Assembly (NCBI GenBank): GCA_902493755.1
Contig: CABURF010000064.1
Location: forward strand, 1-6,707
Length of the DNA: 6,707 bases
Direction: 5' to 3'
From: an uncultured Coriobacteriia bacterium
Lineage (GTDB): Bacteria > Actinomycetota > Coriobacteriia > Coriobacteriales > QAMH01
Shown here one piece after another: positions 1 to 4,990 of this stretch. The notes below the pieces were generated by a model. It was not told the DNA's origin, ran no database searches, and saw only the letters and a program-made list of their open reading frames with translations. The number at the start of each line of letters is the position of its first letter. Positions within the stretch are counted from its first letter, which is position 1. Position numbers and translations under genes: made by a program.

Positions 1-63
1 GGTGTTGCCGCAGCTGCAGCGCACCGTGCACTCTACGTAATCGGGATGGATATCGGGTTTCAT
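1..63 (-). CDS. rpmE: 50S ribosomal protein L31 (N-terminal part, cut by window edge)
   Basis: L31 is a small protein of the large ribosomal subunit that bridges to the 30S head. Only the first 21 residues are visible (MKPDIHPDYVECTVRCSCGN plus one Thr), and they match the family start M-K-x-D-I-H-P-x-Y. Cys16 and Cys18 form the CxC of the zinc-binding (C+) form of L31; the second Cys pair would lie outside the window. Cys12 is an additional cysteine that E. coli L31 lacks. The ATG at 63-61 follows a strong AGAAGGAG ribosome binding site (76-69) at 5 nt. In Bacillus and many actinobacteria rpmE directly follows rho on the same strand. Here it is also downstream of rho on the same strand, but a deacetylase gene on the opposite strand lies between them, so rpmE should need its own promoter. 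The short visible length is the only real limit on this call. Confidence 0.9.
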   Translation of the reverse strand, partial: MKPDIHPDYVECTVRCSCGNT

Positions 64-68
64 TGTTA

Positions 69-76
69 CTCCTTCT
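69..76 (-). promoter_or_regulatory. Ribosome binding site of rpmE
   Basis: The minus strand reads AGAAGGAG, then 5 nt, then the ATG of rpmE. It is close to the full anti-Shine-Dalgarno complement, as expected for a highly expressed ribosomal protein gene. Confidence 0.8.
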
Positions 77-118
77 ATGTGCCTTAGTTTCCGACCAAGG
101 CGTGAAACAGTCTAAAGT

Positions 119-147
119 ATGATACCAGCATCTCACACGCATAGCCA
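119..147 (-). promoter_or_regulatory. Candidate promoter of rpmE
   Basis: The minus strand has TATCAT (124-119) preceded by TG one base upstream (TGG-TATCAT), an extended -10 element. At 17 bp spacing the -35 position reads TGGCTA (147-142), a poor match to TTGACA. This would start transcription near 112 and give a leader of about 50 nt. It is the best candidate I see between rpmE and the divergent deacetylase gene, but the -35 is weak and the call is tentative. Confidence 0.3.
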
Positions 148-160
148 GACCTTATTTTGC

Positions 161-177
161 CATATCGCCGCATATCG
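161..177. repeat. Two direct CATATCG copies 10 bp apart
   Basis: CATATCG occurs at 161-167 and again at 171-177, a spacing of 10 bp, about one helical turn. It lies in the divergent gap between rpmE and the deacetylase gene, upstream of the likely deacetylase transcription start. The spacing could let a regulator bind side by side on one DNA face, but a 7-bp repeat can also occur by chance. No regulator is identified. Confidence 0.3.
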
Positions 178-246
178 ATTTGTCCGCATCGTACTTGCAA
201 AACGGGTGTACCCTTGGGCGAATAACAGCAGACCAAGGAGCAGGTC

Positions 247-1260
247 ATGGTCGAGAGAAGATATCGCTCGTCGCAGCCTCGGCGCCAAACACAATCCCGG
301 CGCACGCCGCAAACCCAGCATTCAGCTCGCACACGACAGCCATATCAACAGCAGTACCAGAGAAGCAACTACACGCAGCGCCAAGCTCCACGAGGCACTT
401 CCAATGCCCGGCCGCCCCGCAACCGTCTTCTGCTCGTCATCCCCATTCTCATCATCATTGTACTTGCGTGCGTCGTCCGTTTCGTCGCCTGCGCACCCGC
501 CAACGAATCCACGCAGAGTATCGCTTCTTCCTCCTCCACGAGCGCCGATGTGTCTGCAGCCAGCAACCCTGCAGACAATAAGGCGGCCACAGTCGCGACT
601 GACCCCCAGGATCGTACCAAGACGAGCGCCAGTGCCAACGACGTCAAGCCCACCGAAAAGGTCGTCTACCTCACCTTCGACGATGGACCCTCGGGACACA
701 CCCAACAGATACTCGATACGCTCGACAGCTATGGCATCAAGGCAACGTGGTTCATCCTGGGCAACACCGGTCATATCGATTCGGTCAAGGACATCTGGAA
801 TGCCGGTCACCAAGTCGGATTGCATTCCGATGAGCATGATTACGATTACATCTACGCGAACGCGGAAAACTTCGTCGCCGACATTAACAAAATCGGCTCG
901 GCCGTGAGCGAGCAACTCGGCTTCATGCCAACGCTCATTCGCTTTCCTGGTGGCAGCGTCAATGGCTACAACGCCGGTCGTTCGGACGCCTTCAAGCAAG
1001 CGGCGGTCAACCAGGGTTGGCATTACTTCGACTGGAACGTGAGCATCGGCGACTCTACTCAACCGCCCGCTCCGGTCGAGACGCTTGTGGAGAACATCAA
1101 ACGCGAAGCAGAAGGTTGCAACTCCTGCTGCGTCCTCATGCACGATTCGGACTTCAAACCGACGACAGCCGATGCATTGCCGCAAATCATCGACTACTTC
1201 AAATCCCAAGGATACAGCTTTGACATCTTGACAGCGGACAGCTTCGGGTATCACTTCTAG
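247..1260 (+). CDS. Membrane-anchored NodB-family polysaccharide deacetylase
   Basis: Protein of 337 aa, predicted to remove N- or O-acetyl groups from a cell-wall polysaccharide such as peptidoglycan at the outer face of the membrane. Order of parts: a cytoplasmic Gln/Arg-rich tail (1-60); one hydrophobic segment (about 61-80, LLLVIPILIIIVLACVV) acting as an uncleaved anchor; a Ser/Ala/Thr-rich linker (83-136); and the NodB domain (138-337). All five NodB motifs are present: TFDDGPS (143-149, base Asp145 and metal ligand Asp146), HSDEH (193-197, metal ligands His193 and His197), RFPGG (232-236), DWN (262-264) and LMHD (297-300, His299). The ATG at 247 has an AAGGAG site 6 nt upstream. The gene points toward rho and away from rpmE. 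Cys82 follows F-V-A, a poor lipobox, so a lipoprotein is unlikely. The exact substrate (GlcNAc, MurNAc or another polymer) cannot be read from the sequence. Confidence 0.92.
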   Translation: MVERRYRSSQPRRQTQSRRTPQTQHSARTRQPYQQQYQRSNYTQRQAPRGTSNARPPRNRLLLVIPILIIIVLACVVRFVACAPANESTQSIASSSSTSADVSAASNPADNKAATVATDPQDRTKTSASANDVKPTEKVVYLTFDDGPSGHTQQILDTLDSYGIKATWFILGNTGHIDSVKDIWNAGHQVGLHSDEHDYDYIYANAENFVADINKIGSAVSEQLGFMPTLIRFPGGSVNGYNAGRSDAFKQAAVNQGWHYFDWNVSIGDSTQPPAPVETLVENIKREAEGCNSCCVLMHDSDFKPTTADALPQIIDYFKSQGYSFDILTADSFGYHF

Positions 1261-1276
1261 TCTGCAACGCCCTCTC

Positions 1277-1318
1277 GAAACAAGAAGAAACGCCCCAGCT
1301 CACGAAGAGCTAGGGCGT
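1277..1318 (-). terminator. Intrinsic terminator of rho
   Basis: Positions 1290-1301 (ACGCCCCAGCTC) pair with 1307-1318 (GAGCTAGGGCGT): 11 pairs, one C/A mismatch and a 5-nt loop. On the minus strand the stem is followed by a pyrimidine-rich run, TTCTTCTTGTTTC (1289-1277), as expected for a terminator 28 bp after the rho stop codon. On the plus strand no T run follows (CACCATCACG), so it may stop the convergent deacetylase transcript only weakly, although the hairpin could still protect its 3' end. Confidence 0.8.
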
Positions 1319-1345
1319 CACCATCACGTATGTGCAAGAGACAGC

Positions 1346-3286
1346 TTAGAGGCTCTGTGCCGCCTTTGATGCCTTGCGAGCCGATTTAACAAGGAACTCG
1401 CGATTGGTCTCGGTTGCCTTGAGCGATGAGACGAGCATCTTCATCGCACGCTCGGTATTGTTCATGTTGGCGAGCAGGCTACGCACACCCCAGATGAGTG
1501 GGGCCTCTTGCGGATCGATGAGCAGCTCCTCCATACGCGTGCCGCTCGTCACCGGATCGATGGCGGGATAGATGCGCTTGTCGGCAAGCGTGCGATCGAG
1601 CTTGAGCTCCATGTTACCCGTCCCCTTGAACTCCTCGAAGATGACCTCGTCCATCTTGGAGCCAGTGTCGATGAGGGCCGTACCCAGGATGGTGAGCGAT
1701 CCGCCGAACTCGATGTTGCGGGCGGCACCCAGGAACTTCTTGGGCGGATACAGGGCCGTGGAATCGACGCCGCCGGAGAGGATGCGTCCGCTAGCGGGCT
1801 GGCCCAGGTTATAGGCGCGCGCGAGGCGCGTGATGGAGTCGAGCAAAATGACGACATCCTGACCCATCTCGACGAGCCGCTTGGCACGTTCGATGACGAG
1901 TTCGGCGACGGCGATGTGGTTTTCGGTGGGCATGTCGAAGGTCGAGGAGATGACCTCGCCGTCGATACTGCGCTCCATGTCCGTGACTTCCTCGGGACGC
2001 TCGTCCACGAGCAGACACATGAGGTGAACGTCGGGGTTGTTAGCGCTGATGGCGGCCGCAATGTCTTTGAGGACGGTCGTCTTGCCCGCCTTGGGGGGCG
2101 AGACGATGAGGCCGCGCTGGCCCTTGCCAATGGGTGCGACAAGGTCGATGGCACGCGCGGTCAGCGTATCCTTGCCATGCTCCATGATGAGACGCTCATC
2201 GGGATAGACAGGCGTGAGATTGGCGAACTTCACGCGATGCGTGGGTCCTTCGAAGGGCTCGTCGTTGAGCGTAACAATGGTATTGAGCGCCGGGTACTTC
2301 TCGTTCTCGCGCGGCGGACGCACGCGGCCGGTAATGTAATCGCCCTTGCGCAGACCCTGGCGGCGTACGGTGCTCACACCGACATAGACGTCGTGCTCGC
2401 CGGGAAGGTAGCCGCTGGTGCGAATGAAGCCGTAGCCATCGGGCAGCAAGTCGAGTATGCCTTCGACCATAACAAAACCCTCGGCCTGCAGCAGCGCATC
2501 GTAGACGGCGGATACGAGGTCGTCGCGCTCGCCGTACTCGCTCGCGTCAACACCAAGCTCGATGGCCTTGGCCGTGAGCGCATCGTCATCGAGCAGCGCG
2601 AGCTCATCGCGCGTCGCAGACGGGACGATCTCCTTGCGCTGGTGATTATTGCGACTGCGACGATTGCGACGTCTATTGCGCTTGCCTTCGCGTTGCTCGC
2701 CCGAATCGCCGTCATCAGTGCTCTCAGCGGCGGCTACATCGGACGTGGAGTCAACCTCGGCCTCAGCGCCAGCTTGTGCAGGTACATCAGACTTATCCTG
2801 GGAGGCCGTTTCCTCACTCGCAGGATCTGCACTGGTTGACTTGGTATCTTCGACTTCTGGGGTTTCAGCAGGTTTATCCGCATTTTCGGTCTTCTCTGGC
2901 TCACCCTCAGCAGGTTTCTCGGTATCCTCGGTCTTTTTGGTCGTCCTACGCTTACGCACGGGCTTCTTCTCGGGAACGACCGCGGGAGCCTCGTCTGTAA
3001 CCGAAGGCTCAGGCACGTCGACAAGGGAGAGCTGCTCCTCGGCGACGGGAGCTGCCGTGGCTTCCTCGGCCTTCTTCGCAGCAGTTTTGCGCGTTGTCGT
3101 CTTGCGCGTCGTCGTCTTCTTAGCTGTCGACGTTGTTTTCTTGGCTGCGGCCGTCGCCTTCTTGGCTGCAGTGCTCTTTGACGCTGTTGCCTTAGCCGCT
3201 GTCTTTGCAGCGGGCTTGCGCGCGGTCTTCTTTGCCGCTGGCTTCTCCTCGGTTGCCTCGGCGGGGACTACGGTCTCTTCACTCAT
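1346..3286 (-). CDS. rho: Transcription termination factor Rho with long charged N-terminal extension
   Basis: Rho is a hexameric RNA-dependent ATPase that loads on C-rich nascent RNA and ends transcription. This form has 646 aa against 419 in E. coli. Residues 1-222 are a low-complexity extension. The Rho N-terminal helical domain follows (about 226-270), then the cold-shock-like primary RNA-binding domain (273-340, including DGYGFIR 283-289). The RecA-type ATPase core has Walker A SPPKAGKT (396-403), DERPEEVTDM with catalytic Glu429, Walker B ILLDSITR with Asp483, the Q-loop (494-508), the R-loop GSKMDEV/EEFKGTGN (542-558) and arginine finger Arg584 in SGTR (E. coli Arg366). All key residues are intact, so the enzyme should be active. 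The ATG at 3286-3284 overlaps the transaldolase stop as ATGA and has only a weak AAAAGG 11 nt upstream, so translation is probably coupled. A terminator follows the stop codon. Confidence 0.97.
   Translation of the reverse strand: MSEETVVPAEATEEKPAAKKTARKPAAKTAAKATASKSTAAKKATAAAKKTTSTAKKTTTRKTTTRKTAAKKAEEATAAPVAEEQLSLVDVPEPSVTDEAPAVVPEKKPVRKRRTTKKTEDTEKPAEGEPEKTENADKPAETPEVEDTKSTSADPASEETASQDKSDVPAQAGAEAEVDSTSDVAAAESTDDGDSGEQREGKRNRRRNRRSRNNHQRKEIVPSATRDELALLDDDALTAKAIELGVDASEYGERDDLVSAVYDALLQAEGFVMVEGILDLLPDGYGFIRTSGYLPGEHDVYVGVSTVRRQGLRKGDYITGRVRPPRENEKYPALNTIVTLNDEPFEGPTHRVKFANLTPVYPDERLIMEHGKDTLTARAIDLVAPIGKGQRGLIVSPPKAGKTTVLKDIAAAISANNPDVHLMCLLVDERPEEVTDMERSIDGEVISSTFDMPTENHIAVAELVIERAKRLVEMGQDVVILLDSITRLARAYNLGQPASGRILSGGVDSTALYPPKKFLGAARNIEFGGSLTILGTALIDTGSKMDEVIFEEFKGTGNMELKLDRTLADKRIYPAIDPVTSGTRMEELLIDPQEAPLIWGVRSLLANMNNTERAMKMLVSSLKATETNREFLVKSARKASKAAQSL
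3086..3115 (-). repeat. Tandem 15-bp repeat in rho encoding TTTRK twice
   Basis: Rho residues 58-67 read TTTRKTTTRK. The two five-codon units are nearly identical at DNA level, differing mainly at a synonymous third position. They lie in a wider stretch of A-A-K-K and T-A-K-K units (residues 18-72) resembling histone H1 tails. Such short repeats can gain or lose units by slippage without breaking the frame, so this part of rho may vary in length between strains. Confidence 0.7.
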
Positions 3287-3945
3287 GCGTTCTTAACCTT
3301 TTCCCAGTCGGCCTTGAACTTCTCGAGGCCCTGCTCGGTGAGCGGATGATAGATGCATTGCTTCATCGCGCCGTAAGGGACGGTCGCGATGTCTGCGCCC
3401 ATAAGAGCCGCCTGCGTCACGTGATTGGCAGAGCGCACAGATGCAGCGATGATCTCGACCGGATGGCCGAAATCGTAGTTTTGGATAGCCGTCACGATAT
3501 CACCGAGCTGGTCAAGGCCATCCTCAGCAATATCATCGAAGCGCCCGACGAAGGGACTGATGTAACGTGCACCGGCACGCGCAGCAAGCAGTGCCTGGGG
3601 CACGGTGAACACGAGCGTCATGTTGACGTCGACACCCTCCTCGGCGAGCACGCGCGTCGCAGCAAGGCCCTCAACGCAAACGGGAATCTTGACAACCATG
3701 TTATCGGCGAGCGCCGCAAGCGTGCGACCCTGCTCGATCATGCCATCGCGGTCTTCAGCAGTGACCTCACCGCTCACGGGACCATCGACAAGCTTGCAAA
3801 TCTTGACAAGGTGGCTTTCGAAGTCCTCAAGCTTGCCACCAATACGGGCGTAAAGGCTCGGGTTGGTGGTGACGCCGGCGAGGGCTCCCCACGATGCAAC
3901 CTCTTCGATTTCGGATAGGTCAGCAGTATCCAGGAAAAACTTCAC
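3283..3945 (-). CDS. tal: Transaldolase, small TalC / fructose-6-phosphate aldolase family
   Basis: Protein of 220 aa, typical for this short TIM-barrel family. It should transfer a dihydroxyacetone unit between sugar phosphates in the non-oxidative pentose phosphate pathway in the cytosol. Visible features: FFLDTADL with Asp6, TTNPS with Asn28, and the Schiff-base Lys86 in VVKIP. Glu60 (VSGEV) and Phe132 (PFVGR) replace the Gln59 and Tyr131 of E. coli FsaA, which favours transaldolase over fructose-6-phosphate aldolase. I chose the GTG at 3945-3943 because GAAGGAG lies 5 nt upstream and the family starts M-K-F-F-L-D-T. An ATG six codons upstream (3963-3961) would precede that ribosome binding site, and still longer versions would begin inside the promoter. 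The last four bases overlap rho, so the two genes form an operon. The neighbourhood matches Bacillus tal-murA-glpX-rho with the middle genes absent. Confidence 0.92.
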   Translation of the reverse strand: MKFFLDTADLSEIEEVASWGALAGVTTNPSLYARIGGKLEDFESHLVKICKLVDGPVSGEVTAEDRDGMIEQGRTLAALADNMVVKIPVCVEGLAATRVLAEEGVDVNMTLVFTVPQALLAARAGARYISPFVGRFDDIAEDGLDQLGDIVTAIQNYDFGHPVEIIAASVRSANHVTQAALMGADIATVPYGAMKQCIYHPLTEQGLEKFKADWEKVKNA

Positions 3946-3950
3946 TGTGG

Positions 3951-3957
3951 CTCCTTC
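3951..3957 (-). promoter_or_regulatory. Ribosome binding site that fixes the transaldolase GTG start
   Basis: The minus strand reads GAAGGAG, then CCACA, then GTG AAG TTT TTC. The 5-nt spacing and strong match select the GTG at 3945 over the in-frame ATG at 3963, which lies upstream of this motif. Confidence 0.8.
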
Positions 3958-4027
3958 GTACATTGATTGTCTTCGCCGTTCGTGAACCTGAGCAGGGGTA
4001 TGCAAGGAACAAAATTTCAAACGGGGA

Positions 4028-4076
4028 TTGACTGTGAAAAGGAAAGTCGAGACGCTTGCCGCGCCTTTTGACTGTG
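4028..4076. repeat. Two TTGACTGTG copies exactly 40 bp apart in the tal leader
   Basis: The 9-mer TTGACTGTG is at 4028-4036 and 4068-4076, start to start 40 bp, close to four helical turns. The second copy covers the predicted transcription start of tal-rho (about 4072) and the first lies in the leader. The position suits operator sites for a repressor. The 9-mer is also not purely AT-rich filler, but no binding protein is known to me for it. Confidence 0.4.
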
Positions 4077-4078
4077 CC

Positions 4079-4107
4079 ACTATAGCATGACCTGAAAACC
4101 GCTACAA
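4079..4107 (-). promoter_or_regulatory. Promoter of the tal-rho operon
   Basis: On the minus strand the -35 is TTGTAG (4107-4102), the spacer is exactly 17 bp, and the -10 is TATAGT (4084-4079) preceded by TGC, an extended -10. Transcription would start near 4072 and leave a leader of about 126 nt before the transaldolase GTG, long enough to hold regulatory structure. No known riboswitch is recognised in it. The -35 overlaps a possible -10 (TACAAT, 4103-4108) on the other strand, so the divergent tal-rho and rsmE promoters may interfere. Confidence 0.7.
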
Positions 4108-4108
4108 T
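4103..4108 (+). promoter_or_regulatory. Possible -10 element for rsmE-mtaB
   Basis: TACAAT matches five of six bases of the -10 consensus and lies about 70 bp before the rsmE start. No convincing -35 is found at 16-18 bp spacing (the region reads CTATAG). It is listed because it is the best candidate in the divergent gap. Confidence 0.3.
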
Positions 4109-4177
4109 ACACCTGTTTAGATAGCCGAGATACTAATCAGCAAGTGTCTTTTGCACGCGTCCCAATGGGAGATGTAC

Positions 4178-4954
4178 ATGTCCATACCTCGTTTTTTCAT
4201 GGAAGGCGAATTGCCCGAAGGCGATATCGTCACCCTCCCCTTCTCCGATAAGGAGCTCCATCACCTCGCCGTACGTCGCATCAAGGAGGGCGAGCATATC
4301 GCCGCCGTCGCCGCCGGGGGCAAGTGCTGGGAGGTCGAAATCGTCACGATTGACGAGCTTGAGGTAACAGGACGCCGCATCCAGAACATGCCGCTCGAAA
4401 AACTGCCCGACCTTACGCTCGTGCAGGGCATCTCCAAGGGCGATCGCATGGGACAAACCATCCGCCAGACAACCGAGCTCGGCATTGGCCGCATCATCCC
4501 CTTCCTCTCCGCACGCACAGTCGTGCGCCTCGCGCTTGACGAGCGTGGCCGCAAGGGAGATCGCTGGCGCCGCATCGCGCTTTCCGCTGCCAAGCAGTCG
4601 GGTCGTAACATCCTACCCATTGTCGATGACCCGACGGGCCTCGATGATATCTGCCGCGAGCTCATGGACTACGATCGCGTTGTCATTGCCTGGGAAGAAG
4701 CCGACAAACGCGCTGATGGCACGCCATTGTCTGTCACCGATGCGCTCGAAGGCTGCGACATCGATAGCCATGTTGCACTCGTCATCGGCCCCGAAGGCGG
4801 CCTTACCGCCGAAGAAGTCGAGACAATCAAGGCTCTGGGAAGCTTCGTCAAAATCGTCTCGCTCGGCGAGCTCATCTTACGCACGGAAACCGCCGGCACC
4901 GTTGCCACGGCCCTGTGCATGTACACGCTCGGTGGCCTCGGCAACCATCGCTAG
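4178..4954 (+). CDS. rsmE: 16S rRNA (uracil(1498)-N3)-methyltransferase RsmE
   Basis: Protein of 258 aa, a usual length for RsmE, a SPOUT-class enzyme that methylates N3 of U1498 in helix 44 near the ribosomal decoding site using S-adenosylmethionine. The N-terminal PUA-like part starts PRFF and contains HHLAVRR (28-34), the conserved H-x-x-x-V-R signature. The knotted methyltransferase domain carries KGDRM and QTTELG (87-102), DRWRRIALSAAKQSGR (128-143), IGPEGGLTAEE (203-213) and SLGELILRTETA (228-239), which form the SAM pocket in the trefoil knot. I chose the ATG at 4178 because GGGAG (4167-4171) is 6 nt upstream. A TTG at 4151 and the ATG at 4172 are in frame but lack correctly spaced sites. 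mtaB follows after 36 nt in the same frame. rsmE next to mtaB is the arrangement known from the Bacillus dnaJ-prmA-rsmE-mtaB cluster. Confidence 0.95.
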   Translation: MSIPRFFMEGELPEGDIVTLPFSDKELHHLAVRRIKEGEHIAAVAAGGKCWEVEIVTIDELEVTGRRIQNMPLEKLPDLTLVQGISKGDRMGQTIRQTTELGIGRIIPFLSARTVVRLALDERGRKGDRWRRIALSAAKQSGRNILPIVDDPTGLDDICRELMDYDRVVIAWEEADKRADGTPLSVTDALEGCDIDSHVALVIGPEGGLTAEEVETIKALGSFVKIVSLGELILRTETAGTVATALCMYTLGGLGNHR

Positions 4955-4980
4955 AGGCATCCGCACCACAGCAAGAACGC

Positions 4981-4985
4981 GAGGG
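4981..4985 (+). promoter_or_regulatory. Ribosome binding site supporting the mtaB ATT start
   Basis: GAGGG at 4981-4985 is followed by TTCCC and then ATT at 4991. Four of its bases (GAGG) pair with the 16S rRNA tail, and the spacing is standard. No ATG, GTG or TTG is in the right place to use this site. Confidence 0.6.
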
Positions 4986-4990
4986 TTCCC

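Noticed and set aside
195..223. Possible deacetylase promoter TTGCAA-17-GCGAAT
   Set aside because: The -35 is fair but the -10 matches only three of six bases, and the transcript would start just before the ribosome binding site.
460..495. Lipoprotein signal in the deacetylase (Cys75 or Cys82)
   Set aside because: VLAC and FVAC deviate from the lipobox at key positions, and the hydrophobic segment follows a 60-residue polar tail, so an uncleaved anchor is more likely.
119..907. Open frame of 262 codons on the plus strand overlapping the deacetylase in another frame
   Set aside because: Its product is Pro/Arg/Ser-rich without domain features, as expected from an out-of-frame reading of the real gene.
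322..1254. Open frame of 310 codons on the minus strand opposite the deacetylase
   Set aside because: The plus-strand gene has all NodB motifs; the antisense frame shows no recognisable domain and mirrors the codon bias of the real gene.
1508..2839. Open frame of 443 codons on the plus strand opposite rho
   Set aside because: It lies wholly antisense to a clearly conserved Rho core, has no family motif or ribosome binding site that I can see, and is explained by the codon bias of a GC-rich gene.
3946..4080. Longer transaldolase starting at GTG 4080 or ATG 3963
   Set aside because: The GTG at 4080 overlaps the predicted -10 and lies upstream of the predicted transcription start. The ATG at 3963 precedes the GAAGGAG site, which correctly serves the GTG at 3945. 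The family starts at M-K-F-F-L-D-T.
4151..4177. Longer RsmE starting at TTG 4151
   Set aside because: No ribosome binding site fits it, and ATG 4178 has GGGAG at 6 nt and gives the normal family N-terminus.
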